Source: Kluyvera sichuanensis
GTDB taxonomy: Bacteria; Pseudomonadota; Gammaproteobacteria; Enterobacterales; Enterobacteriaceae
Assembly: GCF_014218705.1 (NCBI RefSeq)
Contig: NZ_JABBJF010000029.1
Span: 1 to 58,239, forward strand
Reading direction: 5' to 3'
DNA: 58,239 bases
Under the pieces are notes generated by a model that saw only the letters and a program-made list of their open reading frames with translations, was not told the DNA's origin and made no database searches. Of this stretch, positions 42,306 to 52,979 are shown piece after piece. A program made the translations under genes and the position numbers. Positions within the stretch are counted from its first letter, which is position 1. Each line of letters opens with the position of its first letter.

Positions 42306-42472
42306 TATTGATTCTTCTCAATTCGCCTTTTCCCTTAGTTTACCTTTTCACGCTGCTCCCTGCAGCGAAAACGCTTTTTTCCCCGCACCCTACGCAAGAA
42401 TGCTGATTTATCGCCGCCTTCATGGCAAACTAGCCGCCGAATTTACCCCGACGCATGCCCCTGGAGGACAAT

Positions 42473-43405
42473 GTGGATAAGATTTTTGTTGATGAAGCAG
42501 TCAATGAGCTGCATACCATTCAGGACATGCTCCGCTGGGCGGTAAGCCGCTTCAGCGCGGCCGAGATCTGGTACGGTCACGGCACCGATAACCCGTGGGA
42601 TGAAGCGGTGCAACTGGTGCTGCCGACGCTCTACCTGCCGCTGGATATTCCAGAAGATATGCGCAGCGCGCGCCTGACCACTACGGAAAAACAGCTGATC
42701 GTTGAACGCGTGATCCGTCGCGTGAACGAGCGTATTCCGGTGGCATACCTGACCAACAAAGCCTGGTTCTGCGGTCACGAATTTTACGTTGACGATCGCG
42801 TGCTGGTGCCGCGCTCTCCCATTGGTGAGCTGATTAACAACCGCTTTGCGGGCCTGATTAACCATCGTCCTGATCATATTCTTGATATGTGTACCGGCAG
42901 CGGCTGCATCGCGATTGCCTGCGCCTACGCTTTCCCGGAAGCGGAAGTGGACGCCATTGACGTCTCCCCTGAAGCCCTGGCCGTCACCGAATTCAACATT
43001 GAAGAACACGGCATGATCCATAACGTCACGCCGATCCGTTCCGATCTGTTCCGTGATGCGCCGCAGCTGCAATACGATTTGATCGTCACCAACCCACCGT
43101 ACGTGGATGAAGAAGATATGTCTGACCTGCCGTCAGAATATCGCCACGAACCGGAGCTGGGTCTGGCTTCCGGCGCAGATGGCCTGCACCTGACCCGTCG
43201 TATTCTCGGCTGCGCGCCGGATTACCTCACCGACGACGGTATTCTGATTTGTGAAGTGGGTAACAGCATGGTACATCTGATGGACCAATACCCGGATGTT
43301 CCGTTCACCTGGCTCGAGTTTGATAACGGCGGTGACGGCGTCTTTATGCTGACCAAAGCGCAGCTGATTGCCGCGCAGGATCATTTCGCCCAGTACAAAG
43401 ACTGA
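42473..43405 (+). CDS. prmB: Ribosomal protein uL3 glutamine methyltransferase PrmB
   Basis: 310 residues from a GTG start at 42473 with a GGAGGA ribosome site five bases upstream; this gives [17 protein letters not shown] as in E. coli. The SAM-binding motif [14 protein letters not shown] and the catalytic NPPY motif ([11 protein letters not shown]) are intact. The enzyme methylates a glutamine of ribosomal protein L3. It precedes aroC in the same direction. Confidence 0.96.
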   Translation: MDKIFVDEAVNELHTIQDMLRWAVSRFSAAEIWYGHGTDNPWDEAVQLVLPTLYLPLDIPEDMRSARLTTTEKQLIVERVIRRVNERIPVAYLTNKAWFCGHEFYVDDRVLVPRSPIGELINNRFAGLINHRPDHILDMCTGSGCIAIACAYAFPEAEVDAIDVSPEALAVTEFNIEEHGMIHNVTPIRSDLFRDAPQLQYDLIVTNPPYVDEEDMSDLPSEYRHEPELGLASGADGLHLTRRILGCAPDYLTDDGILICEVGNSMVHLMDQYPDVPFTWLEFDNGGDGVFMLTKAQLIAAQDHFAQYKD

Positions 43406-43448
43406 TTAATCCAGCACGCAACAACAGAACAACGATAACGGAGTCGTG

Positions 43449-44534
43449 ATGGCAGGAAATACAATTGGACAACTCTTTCGTGTAACGACCTTTGGCGAGT
43501 CGCACGGCATCGCGCTGGGCTGCATCGTTGACGGTGTGCCTCCGGGCATCCCGTTAACCGAAGCTGACCTGCAGCACGACCTTGACCGTCGCCGCCCGGG
43601 CACGTCGCGTTACACCACCCAGCGTCGCGAACCGGATCAGGTGAAAATCCTCTCCGGCGTGTTCGAAGGCGTGACCACCGGTACCAGCATTGGTCTGCTG
43701 ATTGAAAACACCGATCAACGTTCGCAGGACTACGGCGCCATTAAAGACGTCTTCCGTCCGGGGCACGCAGACTACACCTACGAACAGAAATACGGCCTGC
43801 GCGACTATCGCGGCGGCGGCCGTTCTTCTGCCCGTGAAACGGCGATGCGCGTAGCGGCAGGGGCGATTGCCAAGAAATTTCTTGCGGCGAAATTCGGTAT
43901 CGTTATTCGCGGCTGTTTAACCCAGATGGGCGACATTCCGCTGGCGATCAAAGATTGGGATCAGGTAGAACAAAACCCGTTCTTCTGCCCGGATCCGGAT
44001 AAGATTGAAGCGCTGGACGAACTGATGCGCGGCCTCAAAAAAGAGGGCGACTCTATTGGTGCTAAGGTGACCGTAGTGGCGGATGGCGTGCCAGCAGGCC
44101 TTGGCGAACCGGTGTTTGACCGTCTGGATGCGGACATCGCCCACGCGATGATGAGCATCAACGCGGTGAAAGGCGTGGAGATTGGCGATGGCTTTGAGGT
44201 GGTGAAACTGCGCGGCAGCGAAAACCGCGACGAAATCACCAAAGCCGGTTTCCAGAGCAACCACGCGGGCGGCATTCTGGGCGGTATCAGCAGCGGTCAG
44301 CAGATCGTGGCGAATATTGCGCTGAAGCCGACTTCCAGCATTACCGTTCCGGGCAAAACGCTCAACCGCTTTGGTGAAGAAGTGGAGATGATCACCAAAG
44401 GTCGTCACGACCCTTGCGTGGGCATCCGTGCGGTGCCCATTGCTGAAGCGATGCTGGCAATTGTGTTGATGGATCACTTTATGCGCCAACGCGCGCAGAA
44501 CGCCGATGTGACAACGTCGATTCCACGCTGGTAA
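43449..44534 (+). CDS. aroC: Chorismate synthase AroC
   Basis: 361 residues from the ATG at 43449 (an adjacent GTG at 43446 is an alternative). It makes chorismate from EPSP with reduced FMN, the last common step of aromatic synthesis. Signatures [19 protein letters not shown], the [23 protein letters not shown] region and [17 protein letters not shown] are complete. mepA follows two bases after the stop. Confidence 0.98.
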   Translation: MAGNTIGQLFRVTTFGESHGIALGCIVDGVPPGIPLTEADLQHDLDRRRPGTSRYTTQRREPDQVKILSGVFEGVTTGTSIGLLIENTDQRSQDYGAIKDVFRPGHADYTYEQKYGLRDYRGGGRSSARETAMRVAAGAIAKKFLAAKFGIVIRGCLTQMGDIPLAIKDWDQVEQNPFFCPDPDKIEALDELMRGLKKEGDSIGAKVTVVADGVPAGLGEPVFDRLDADIAHAMMSINAVKGVEIGDGFEVVKLRGSENRDEITKAGFQSNHAGGILGGISSGQQIVANIALKPTSSITVPGKTLNRFGEEVEMITKGRHDPCVGIRAVPIAEAMLAIVLMDHFMRQRAQNADVTTSIPRW

Positions 44535-44536
44535 AC

Positions 44537-45361
44537 ATGAAAAAAACCGTTATTGCGCTGCTGGCTCTGGTGGCCAGCGGCACGGCGCTGGCGGCAACGC
44601 CGTGGCAGAAAATCACCCAGCCTATCAGCGGCAGCGCTCAGTCTATTGGCGCGTTTGCCAACGGTTGTATCGTGGGTGCACAGGCGCTACCGCTGCAATC
44701 AGACACCTATCAGGTGATGCGTACCGACCAGCGCCGCTACTTTGGTCACCCGGATCTGGTGCAGTTTATCCAGCGTCTGGGCAACCAGGTACAGCAGCAT
44801 GGGATGGGCACGATGCTGATTGGTGATATGGGGATGCCTGCCGGTGGGCGCTTTAACGGCGGACACGCCAGCCACCAGAGCGGGCTGGATGTCGATATTT
44901 TCCTGCAGCTACCGAAGGCGCGCTGGAGTTCAGCCCAACTGCTGAAACCCCAGGCGCTGGATTTAGTCAGCGCGGATGGTAAACACGTTGTCCCGATGCT
45001 GTGGAAACCGGAAATCGGCCAACTCATTAAGCTCGCTGCCGAAGACCGTGAAGTGACACGCATTTTTGTTAACCCAGCTATTAAACAACAGCTTTGCCTC
45101 GACGCGGGTAACGACCGCGACTGGCTGCGTAAAGTTCGCCCGTGGTTCCAGCATCGTGCGCATATGCACGTCCGCCTGAAGTGCCCGGCGAACAGCCTTG
45201 AGTGTGAAGAGCAGGCACTGCCCCCGGCTGGAGACGGCTGCGGCGCTGAACTGCAAAGCTGGTTTGAACCGCCAAAACCTGGCGCCACTAAGCCTGTGAA
45301 GAAGACGCCTCCTCCGTTGCCGCCTTCCTGCCAGGCGCTACTGGACGAACACGTACTCTAA
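44537..45361 (+). CDS. mepA: Murein DD-endopeptidase MepA
   Basis: 274 residues with a signal peptide (1-19, ending ALA). It is a periplasmic zinc LAS-type peptidase that cuts D-alanyl-meso-diaminopimelate crosslinks. Ligands are visible in [15 protein letters not shown] (H and D) and in the HMH motif of [12 protein letters not shown]. The proline-rich C-terminal tail is typical. Its stop overlaps the yfcA start by one base. Confidence 0.96.
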   Translation: MKKTVIALLALVASGTALAATPWQKITQPISGSAQSIGAFANGCIVGAQALPLQSDTYQVMRTDQRRYFGHPDLVQFIQRLGNQVQQHGMGTMLIGDMGMPAGGRFNGGHASHQSGLDVDIFLQLPKARWSSAQLLKPQALDLVSADGKHVVPMLWKPEIGQLIKLAAEDREVTRIFVNPAIKQQLCLDAGNDRDWLRKVRPWFQHRAHMHVRLKCPANSLECEEQALPPAGDGCGAELQSWFEPPKPGATKPVKKTPPPLPPSCQALLDEHVL

Positions 45362-46170
45362 TGGACAGCTTCTCCGCACTATTTATGGTTGAACCACTGA
45401 TGCTGGTGGTCCTTTTCTTTACTGCGATTCTGGCGGGTTTTATTGATTCACTGGCGGGCGGCGGTGGTTTACTGACCGTACCGGCACTGATGGCAGCAGG
45501 CATGCCGCCCGCGCAGGCGTTGGCAACCAACAAGCTGCAGGCCTGTGGCGGTTCGCTATCCGCCTCACTCTATTTTGTTCGCCGCAAAGTGGTAAATCTA
45601 GCGGACCAAAAGCTCAATATCCTGATGACCTTTATCGGCTCGATGACCGGTGCGCTGCTGGTGCAATACGTGCAGTCGGAAATATTGCGCCAAATTCTGC
45701 CGCTGCTGGTGATAGGTATCGGTCTTTATTTCCTGCTGATGCCGAAGCTTGGCGAAGCTGACCGCCAACAGCGCCTCTATGGTCTGCCGTTCGCGCTAGT
45801 GGCCGGCGGCTGCGTCGGTTTCTACGACGGCTTTTTTGGCCCCGGCGCAGGGTCTTTCTACGCGTTAGCATTCGTCACGCTGATGGGTTTCAACCTCGCT
45901 AAATCTACCGCACACGCCAAGGTTCTTAACGCTACCTCTAACGTGGGGGGGCTGCTGCTATTCATTATTGGTGGCAAGGTGATCTGGGCAACCGGCTTTG
46001 TGATGATGGTTGGGCAGTTTTTCGGTGCTCGTATGGGTTCCCGTCTGGTGCTAAGTAAAGGGCAGACGCTGATTCGCCCGATGATCGTGGTGGTTTCCGC
46101 AGTGATGAGCGCGAAGCTGCTGTATGACAGCCATGGACAGCAGATTATGCATTGGTTAGGGATGAATTAA
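45361..46170 (+). CDS. yfcA: YfcA, TauE/SafE-family membrane protein
   Basis: 269 residues with about eight membrane helices and the family signature AGFIDSLAGGGGLLTVPAL near the N-terminus, repeated in the second half as YDGFFGPGAGSFYALAFV. It is a putative sulfite/organosulfonate-type exporter of unknown substrate. It is coupled to mepA and epmC by one-base overlaps. Confidence 0.94.
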   Translation: MDSFSALFMVEPLMLVVLFFTAILAGFIDSLAGGGGLLTVPALMAAGMPPAQALATNKLQACGGSLSASLYFVRRKVVNLADQKLNILMTFIGSMTGALLVQYVQSEILRQILPLLVIGIGLYFLLMPKLGEADRQQRLYGLPFALVAGGCVGFYDGFFGPGAGSFYALAFVTLMGFNLAKSTAHAKVLNATSNVGGLLLFIIGGKVIWATGFVMMVGQFFGARMGSRLVLSKGQTLIRPMIVVVSAVMSAKLLYDSHGQQIMHWLGMN

Positions 46171-46715
46171 TGACGAACACACACAATTACCAGCAGCTGG
46201 TGACGATTTTCGATGGCTGCTTTGCCGATGAGTTTAATACTCGTCTGATTAAAGGTGACGACGAACCTATTTATCTTCCAGCGGACGCCGAGGTGCCCTA
46301 TAACCGTATCGTCTTCGCGCACGGCTTTTTCGCCAGCGCGCTGCATGAAATCTCACACTGGTGTATTGCCGGTAAAGCAAGACGTGAACAGGTTGATTTT
46401 GGTTACTGGTACTGCCCGGACGGGCGCGATGCCAAAACCCAGGGGCAGTTTGAAGACGTTGAGGTGAAGCCGCAGGCGTTTGACTGGTTGTTCTGCGTGG
46501 CGGCGGGCTTCCCGTTCAACGTTAGCTGCGACAACCTGGAAGGTGACTTTGAACCGGACCGTATCGTCTTCCAGCGGCGTGTACACGCGCAGGTGATGAC
46601 CTATCTGACGCAAGGCATTCCGCCGCGCCCAGCGACGTTTATCAAAGCACTACAGGATTATTACCATACGCCGTCCCTAACGGCGGAACAATTCCCATGG
46701 CCGGAAGATCTCTAA
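46170..46715 (+). CDS. epmC: EF-P hydroxylase EpmC (YfcM)
   Basis: 181 residues from the ATG at 46170 that overlaps the yfcA stop (TAATG). The candidate iron-binding motif LHEISHWC is seen. EpmC hydroxylates the lysylated Lys34 of elongation factor P, after EpmA and EpmB. The ATG at 46152 in the same frame lies inside yfcA and is less likely. Confidence 0.94.
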   Translation: MTNTHNYQQLVTIFDGCFADEFNTRLIKGDDEPIYLPADAEVPYNRIVFAHGFFASALHEISHWCIAGKARREQVDFGYWYCPDGRDAKTQGQFEDVEVKPQAFDWLFCVAAGFPFNVSCDNLEGDFEPDRIVFQRRVHAQVMTYLTQGIPPRPATFIKALQDYYHTPSLTAEQFPWPEDL

Positions 46716-46743
46716 AAGCCATGTTACCGAAAGAGGAAAGAAG

Positions 46744-47019
46744 ATGATCGCGGAGTTTGAAGCACGCATTCTGGCGTTAATTGATGACATGGTGGAGCAC
46801 GCCAGTGATGATGAGCTGTTTGCCAGCGGTTATCTGCGCGGCCATTTAACGCTCGCGGTAGCGGAGTTAGAAGAGGGCGACGATCGCTCCGCAGAGGCCG
46901 TCTATCGCACCGTAGCAGGGAGTCTGGAAAAGGCTATTGGGGCGGGTGAACTCACGCCTCGAGACCAGGCGCTGGTTAAGTCAATGTGGGACTCACTGTT
47001 CCAGAAAGGTACACGGTAA
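46744..47019 (+). CDS. yfcL: YfcL family protein
   Basis: 91 residues, acidic and helical (start [20 protein letters not shown]). It is nearly E. coli YfcL, a small conserved protein of unknown function. It starts 28 bases after epmC with an AGAGGAAAG ribosome site and ends the backbone segment; in E. coli mnmC and fabB follow, while here the pilus island does. Confidence 0.9.
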   Translation: MIAEFEARILALIDDMVEHASDDELFASGYLRGHLTLAVAELEEGDDRSAEAVYRTVAGSLEKAIGAGELTPRDQALVKSMWDSLFQKGTR

Positions 47020-47061
47020 TGTCTTTGAGATAATTGTCCAGGTTATAGATGACATACTGTA

Positions 47062-47097
47062 AAGCCCCGCAAGTAACGAATGCTTGCGGGGTTTTTT
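47062..47097 (+). terminator. Terminator of the mepA-yfcL operon
   Basis: Stem CCCCGCAAG / CTTGCGGGG with loop TAACGAATG and six T residues. It marks the last backbone element before the AT-rich island. Confidence 0.93.
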
Positions 47098-47478
47098 GTC
47101 TTCGCGATATGCGCTTATGTTTGCAGCAAAAAAGCAGGTGGTGTTGAATTATTATATTGTGTGCATAAGATGAATAGCACAAACAGTCAAAAAAAATGAT
47201 ATGAACAATTATCTATCCACATTCATGTTTTGCAAAAAAATAAAATACATATTCTTATCAACAAGCTAGTTGGCTAATATATTTTTGCGCCTAATAATTA
47301 TACCTAAATCACTAATTCACTCTTGCTATATAAATAATATCCTAAAAAAAAACCTCTGTTAAGCTTTTAGCCAAGTGTAAGAATATAATATTTGACGTTC
47401 CAGACATGCCTTATATATGTGGCTGGAACAATAGAATCAATAAATATTATTGGGATGTTTAATAAAGGAATAAATGAA
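47098..47478. other. AT-rich left border of the Flp island, with a possible flp promoter
   Basis: About 380 bases, very AT-rich, with a run of nine A residues near 47344 and no supported gene. TTGACG (47392-47397) and TATATG (47414-47419), 16 bases apart, are a possible promoter 60 bases before flp; a separate TATAAT lies at 47384-47389. No direct repeat, tRNA or integrase marks the border. Confidence 0.4.
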
Positions 47479-47706
47479 ATGAATGATTTAATGATCAAAA
47501 CCTATCTTCTGGGTAATGCTGGCCTGAAGAAAATGCGTGATTTTTGTAAAGACCAAAATGGTGTTACTGCGGTTGAATACGCCATTGTGCTGGCGGGTGT
47601 AGCTGCAGTTGTAGCCGTTGTGTTTGGTAGCAATGGTCAGGTTCAAACGATGATAAATAGCTTATTCACCAAAGCAACAACTGTGGTGAGTACTAATATC
47701 AAGTAA
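47479..47706 (+). CDS. flp: Flp-type prepilin
   Basis: 75 residues from the ATG at 47479, with AAAGGA nine bases upstream. A basic leader of about 27 residues ends in glycine; the motif G-VTAVEY fits the Flp processing rule G/xxxxEY, and the hydrophobic helix AIVLAGVAAVVAVVFG follows. After cleavage and methylation this would be the major subunit of the Flp/Tad pilus. It is the first gene of the island and is followed by a hairpin that should let pilin mRNA accumulate above the downstream genes. An in-frame extension to 47392 is not supported. Confidence 0.92.
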   Translation: MNDLMIKTYLLGNAGLKKMRDFCKDQNGVTAVEYAIVLAGVAAVVAVVFGSNGQVQTMINSLFTKATTVVSTNIK

Positions 47707-47736
47707 GCATGGTGTTTAAACGCTAAGTTGCTGCAA

Positions 47737-47777
47737 GTAAAAATACAGGCGGCGTCATATGCCGTCTGTATTTTTAC
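47737..47777 (+). terminator. Hairpin/attenuator between flp and rcpC
   Basis: GTAAAAATACAGGCGGC and GCCGTCTGTATTTTTAC form a nearly perfect 17-bp stem around a short GTCATAT loop, with a T-stretch inside the right arm. It is probably a partial terminator. The 312-base gap to rcpC holds nothing else I can name. Confidence 0.75.
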
Positions 47778-48018
47778 AATGGAATTATACTTTTAAACAT
47801 AAGTTTTATACATATGCCAAAGGGGCTGTATCACAGTACAGTTCGTGCGGTAGCTATGCATCGCTATATTTATTATTCACATAGTGAATATGCGCTCGCA
47901 AGTTATCCACTTCTATCTATTATTTCAAACTATAAATTTAATAACCAGTAGTTATTCATGATTCCAGATTCATTAACTAGGGAATGAATTGTTACAAACG
48001 TTAATTCTGAGGATATCA

Positions 48019-48990
48019 ATGAGCAAAAAATACAAATTAATAATTAATATTGCCATGGTAATCATCGGCATTATTGGAATGGTTGTTTATTATACCGCAA
48101 ATAACAATAAAGCAGTGCAACCTAACACTGATGAATCAGCGCTGGTTAAAGCAAATGAAAAACCAAAGGAAAGTATAACGGTTGCCGTAGCCCGGAAAGA
48201 GCTAAAAAAAGGGATGCGTTTAACCTCTGAGGATTTCAGGTTAGAGACGGTGCAGGTAGAGAAAGATAGCGAAGAGGTAAAGAAACTTTCGGTTAACGAT
48301 ATTGATAACTGGATGGTTAAGAATGATGTTGCAACGGGGGGGAAAATACCAACCGCAGTATTAGTCGCACCGGGAAGTGATGAATATATTCAAATGTCGG
48401 CTAAACCTGGAACTATTGTTTATGGTTTTGCTATTCAAAAATCAGACAGCTATCTTTTTACTAATGTTCGTGCTGGAGAAGGAGTCGATATCTATCTTGC
48501 CTACATATTGAGAGAAAGTAGGGAGGATGATGGGCAGAAAGAATCGATACCAACTGCCGATACGACGGATAGTATCAATAATAAACATTTTAAGTTAATA
48601 ATGAAAGATAAAAAAATACTATCGATTACGTCGCAGGCGTCAAAAATGACGAAGATCGTTGACCAAAGCAGTCCTATAGATAATGAGGGATATATTTTAG
48701 TCGAATTGTCACCAGCTGAAGTCATGACTTTAAAAGGTCTTGAAAATAAGTCTATCTATCTGTTCCCTACGAACAAAAATCGCGGCGATATGAGTCTTGA
48801 ACATTCAGTATTAGTTGGAAGTGAGGGGCAGTGGCCGGTCGATAACCGGGATATTCTATTTACAAATTCACCAGCACCGGCTCCTATAGTGGTAGAAAAT
48901 ATAGTACAAGAACCTCAGAATACAATAGATTCTATAAGAGAATATCGCGGGACTAGTGCTGCTAGCACCGAGATTGAAAATAAAAAATGA
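48019..48990 (+). CDS. rcpC: Flp pilus assembly protein RcpC (CpaB family)
   Basis: 323 residues from the ATG at 48019, with TGAGGA upstream; a longer frame from 47989 adds ten codons. One N-terminal membrane helix (about 8-27) is followed by a SAF domain (VARKELKKGMRLTSEDFRLE) and the RcpC/CpaB domain with two beta-clip repeats. It works in the periplasm beside the secretin. The C-terminal third is low in complexity and probably disordered. Codon use is AT-rich throughout, unlike the backbone. Confidence 0.88.
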   Translation: MSKKYKLIINIAMVIIGIIGMVVYYTANNNKAVQPNTDESALVKANEKPKESITVAVARKELKKGMRLTSEDFRLETVQVEKDSEEVKKLSVNDIDNWMVKNDVATGGKIPTAVLVAPGSDEYIQMSAKPGTIVYGFAIQKSDSYLFTNVRAGEGVDIYLAYILRESREDDGQKESIPTADTTDSINNKHFKLIMKDKKILSITSQASKMTKIVDQSSPIDNEGYILVELSPAEVMTLKGLENKSIYLFPTNKNRGDMSLEHSVLVGSEGQWPVDNRDILFTNSPAPAPIVVENIVQEPQNTIDSIREYRGTSAASTEIENKK

Positions 48991-49092
48991 AATAATTAAA
49001 TCTATAGGTAGCATCCCGGAGTATTACTCTTACGTAGATTAAAGGCATATCTAAATGGATTTTAAACCCATACAATAACGAGAGGATGTAGT

Positions 49093-50499
49093 ATGTTTAA
49101 AATACTTAAAGTATTTATACTTTAGCTGTTATTACCCTTCGCGATTAGCTCATCATTTGCAGAAGATATGATTTTGAAGGAAGGGCAAGCAAAAAATATC
49201 ACATCAGGGCAAAAAATCGATACGGTATTTATATCTAACCCAGATATTGCAGATTACAAAGTCATTGATGGTAAAAAAGTTGTTCTATATGCTAAAAAAT
49301 CAGGAAATACCGACCTTACGATTTATGGCGCAAAAGGTAAGGTTTTAAGGTTTATCACCGTAACTGTAGATTCTGTTGGGGGAACGTTAACGGCGAGGAT
49401 AAATAAACAGTATCCAGGAACAAATATAAAAATTGAAAGATATATGAGCGGGGAAAAACTGACATATATCATAAAAGGTGATGTCGCGACTGAAGAAATC
49501 AGGGATGAGATATATTATACCGTCGGAAGTTTGGTTGGTGATGATAAAAAAGATAGAGAGGTCAGTTGGAGTTCACAGGATGGAGGGGATAATAAGATTG
49601 ACCACCTGACTAAAAGACAGTGGGGAAATGTTATCGATCGCATGACCGTGCTCTCAACGTCGCAACAGGTTAACGTAAAACTGACTGTGGTTGAGGTCAC
49701 GAAGAACTTTACGGATGCACTGGGTATCGAGTGGAGCAGCTTGACGCTTGATAGTATTATCAATGGTGGTAGTGCGGCAAATGCCGCAGGTGTTTTCAGT
49801 TTGATTGGTTTTAAAGGTGGCTTTGATGCTGGAAACATTAGTACAGTAATCAATGCCGTTAAAAATGATAGTATCGCTAGGGTACTCGCACAGCCAAATT
49901 TAACCGTACTTTCGGGAGAATACGCTAGCTTCCTGGTTGGTGGCGAAATTCCAATTGTAGTGGATAGCGGTGGCGATAGTTCTACTTCTGTGGAGTATAA
50001 AGAATACGGTATCCGACTTAACATTGGTGCAAAGGTAAATCGTAGCGACAAAATCCGCCTATTTATTTCTAATGAACTTAGTAACGTTACGGGAAGCTAT
50101 ACCTATAACTCTTATTCCATTCCAACAATCAATACGCGAAGAACACAGTCAACGATAGAACTTGCTGACGGCGATAGTTTTGTCATCGGCGGTTTATTAA
50201 GTGAAACCGACCGAGAATCTTTATCCAAAGTTCCTTATGTTGGCGATATTCCTATTTTGGGCGCGTTTGCTCGCAGCAGTCAATCCGAGCGGGAAAAAAG
50301 TGAATTAGTCGTTTTTGCCACCGTAAAATTAGTTAAACCTGTATCTGCATCCGAAAGCTATAAACTGCCAGTCCCTCAATTCCATAGAACCTCTGTTGAT
50401 AAGCTTTTCTTTAACGTTGGTGTTGCTGAAGAACACAAAGATAGGCTGGAGAATAATGATGGCCGAGGGTTTATTTCACACGGTGGATTTATTAGATAG
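49093..50499 (+). pseudogene. rcpA: Secretin RcpA with amber stop in the signal peptide
   Basis: A frame starts at the ATG 49093 with an AGAGG ribosome site, runs ten codons (MFKILKVFIL), meets TAG at 49123-49125 and continues without shift as LLLPFAISSSFAEDMILKE to 50499. The part after the stop is a complete RcpA/CpaC secretin: pilus N-terminal domain (about residues 25-100), then a secretin domain with VLAQPNLTVLSGEYASFLVGGE, EYGIRLNI and IGGLLSE..R..LSKVPYVGDIPILGALF-like VPYVGDIPILGAFARS. Restart at the ATG 49168 would yield a protein without its signal peptide. A single change, for example TTG to TAG, explains the lesion. Function would need amber suppression. Confidence 0.88.
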
Positions 50500-50512
50500 G
50501 TAGGTTACCGCT

Positions 50513-51646
50513 ATGTTAGATTTAACTAAAATTAATAAGAAAAATGTCGAAAGCAGTGCCGGCTCATCAGGAACGGAAAATATTGCAATTATTACAACGC
50601 GGGAAAATATAGCATCAGGCCTGGCAACTCAAATAAGAATGAGTACAGGGATGGAAGTAACACGCGTTAATGCTTATTTCTGTGATATAACTGATGGGAA
50701 GATTATACCATCATGTAATTATATTGTTATAGACCTTGAAGGTTTTAATGACATATCAATTATTGAACAAAAAATGAAATTTTTATTTCCAATAACAACC
50801 AAAAAAATATTTGTCGGTGATACTGATTCTATTCGTTTCTGTGATGAAATGACGCGTATTGGTACTGTCTATTTACACCTTGAATCACAAATACTGATGG
50901 TTGGGAATGCGCTAAAAAAGGTCAATGAGGTTTCTGAAACTTCGAGCTATACGCAAAAAATTAGCGTCATTGGGTGTAAGGGAGGGAGTGGTACTTCACT
51001 GTTGGCCTGGAAGCTATTTAAAGCTTTTAGTGAGCTGAGTAATTTCCCCATACTTTTGGTTCAGGGCCACACTGGAACGCCAGATCTGGATTTAATCGCA
51101 GATACATCGTTAGCACGCGATGGTGTTATCACTCATCTTAACAATCATCAGGGAATTAAAATCGCCACAGAAGAGGAGTTATGGCAATTCGATGCTCCTG
51201 ATTATCGAAATTATAATATTGTTATTTTTGATCATAATGTTACGACCCAGGTCAGGGATAAATTAACAGTAATTGTCCCTGGCTCGGATTTTATGTTTAT
51301 TGTAGTTACCAGAGAGCTAGCTTCGGTACGTAATGCACGTCTGATTATTGATGAGTTCGAGCGTATTTCACCTACTCCAGAAAATGTGAAGGAGTTGTCA
51401 AAAAATATTATTATATTGAATGAAAACCATCTTGCAAGGCCGGATGAGTTATCAAATGAGGATATTGAAAACTATCTTGGTAAAAAAATCGATATTATTC
51501 ATTCGTATCTCAAAGACATGAAACAAACAAATAAAAATAACGCAATTCAAAACTTTGCGGTAAAAATGCTTGGTATCAATGATAGAGATAATTCTGGTAG
51601 CAAAAAGAGTGGCCTACGATTTTTGTCCCTCTTTAAGAAAAAATGA
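50513..51646 (+). CDS. tadZ: TadZ/CpaE-like ATPase-fold localisation protein
   Basis: 377 residues: an N-terminal receiver-like domain (about 20-130) and a ParA/MinD-like domain. The Walker A region reads C-KGGSGTS (K156-S162): the deviant signature lysine K156 is there, but the usual P-loop lysine is replaced by T161. TadZ proteins place the pilus machine at a pole and several have atypical P-loops. It sits between rcpA and tadA as in other tad loci, 13 bases after the rcpA stop. Confidence 0.82.
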   Translation: MLDLTKINKKNVESSAGSSGTENIAIITTRENIASGLATQIRMSTGMEVTRVNAYFCDITDGKIIPSCNYIVIDLEGFNDISIIEQKMKFLFPITTKKIFVGDTDSIRFCDEMTRIGTVYLHLESQILMVGNALKKVNEVSETSSYTQKISVIGCKGGSGTSLLAWKLFKAFSELSNFPILLVQGHTGTPDLDLIADTSLARDGVITHLNNHQGIKIATEEELWQFDAPDYRNYNIVIFDHNVTTQVRDKLTVIVPGSDFMFIVVTRELASVRNARLIIDEFERISPTPENVKELSKNIIILNENHLARPDELSNEDIENYLGKKIDIIHSYLKDMKQTNKNNAIQNFAVKMLGINDRDNSGSKKSGLRFLSLFKKK

Positions 51647-51689
51647 CATTTTAGTATTAGTTCAGAAAATCACTCATGGATGATTTCTT

Positions 51690-52979
51690 ATGAATAAATC
51701 GAGTTCATTTGTCTATTTTAGACAGGAAGTTCTTAAAAGTATTGATCTTGAGCAGATTGACAGTATAAAAGAAAATAGATCAGAACTTCTTAATGAAGTG
51801 AATTCTGTTATTCGCTCGGTGATTAATGGCAACCGTACAGAAAATTATCTCTCTGCCCCTGAGCGGCAAGAGTTGTGTGAACTGGTCGTTGATGAAATAA
51901 CGGGATATGGACCGTTACGAGAACTGATGGAAGATGATTCGATCAGTGATATTCTCGTCAATGGACCTAACCGTATTTTCGTTGAAAAAAAGGGGCGTCT
52001 GGAGTTATCTGAAAAACAGTTTATCAATAATGAACAGTTAACAGATATCGCAAGGAGACTTGTCGGTAAGGTGGGGCGGCGCATCGATGATTCACAACCA
52101 TTGGTTGATGCGCGTATGCCTGATGGAAGTCGCTTGAACGTTGTTATTTCACCGATATCTATTGATGGCACGTCAATGTCGATACGAAAATTCGGTAAAG
52201 GAAATATAACGCTGGGAGAGTTAATAAAGTTCGGAAGCATGAATGAAATAATGGCAAATTTTTTGGTTATTGCCAGCCGTTGCCGGGTCAATATTATTGT
52301 ATCGGGAGGGACAGGATCAGGAAAAACAACCTTGTTGAACGCGATGTCACAATATATTGAAGAAAGTGAACGTGTATTAACGCTTGAGGATGCGGCAGAA
52401 TTAAGACTGCAACAAACACACGTGTTGAGGCTAGAGACAAGGCTTGCTGGGTCAGAAAATCAGGGTCAGATTAATATGAGAAATCTGGTAATTAACTCCC
52501 TGCGTATGCGGCCCGATCGCATTATCATCGGTGAGTGCCGCGGTGCGGAAGCTTTTGAAATGCTGCAGGCGATGAATACTGGGCACGATGGTTCCATGTC
52601 AACGCTGCACGCAAACAATCCAAGGGATGCGATAGCTCGATTAGAGAGTATGGTCATGATGGCTAATGCCGCGCTTCCACTAATCGCTATTCGTCGTAAT
52701 ATCTCGACGGCGGTAAATATTGTCGTGCAGGCATCACGTTTACCCGATGGTTCAAGAAAGGTAACAAATATATCTGAATTAATGGGGATGGAAGGCGAAA
52801 ATATTATTCTACAGGATATCTTTAATTTCACTGCCAATCCTGAAAGAGATGCTAATGGAATGATTACAGGTACATTCACCTGCAATGGTCTTCTTCAACG
52901 TTCTGCAGTTTATAGGCAAGCGTTAGTACATGGCTATCTTGAACCTTTACGGCAACTATTCGGGAGCAAAGTGTCATGA
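51690..52979 (+). CDS. tadA: Flp pilus assembly/retraction ATPase TadA
   Basis: 429 residues of the type II/IV secretion ATPase family. Walker A is GGTGSGKT (206-213), followed by the Asp box LTLEDAAELRL, the RMRPDRIIIGECRG Walker B region and the His box GHDGSMSTLHAN. It is cytoplasmic and drives assembly through TadB/TadC. Its last four bases overlap tadB (ATGA). The sequence is intact. Confidence 0.93.
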   Translation: MNKSSSFVYFRQEVLKSIDLEQIDSIKENRSELLNEVNSVIRSVINGNRTENYLSAPERQELCELVVDEITGYGPLRELMEDDSISDILVNGPNRIFVEKKGRLELSEKQFINNEQLTDIARRLVGKVGRRIDDSQPLVDARMPDGSRLNVVISPISIDGTSMSIRKFGKGNITLGELIKFGSMNEIMANFLVIASRCRVNIIVSGGTGSGKTTLLNAMSQYIEESERVLTLEDAAELRLQQTHVLRLETRLAGSENQGQINMRNLVINSLRMRPDRIIIGECRGAEAFEMLQAMNTGHDGSMSTLHANNPRDAIARLESMVMMANAALPLIAIRRNISTAVNIVVQASRLPDGSRKVTNISELMGMEGENIILQDIFNFTANPERDANGMITGTFTCNGLLQRSAVYRQALVHGYLEPLRQLFGSKVS

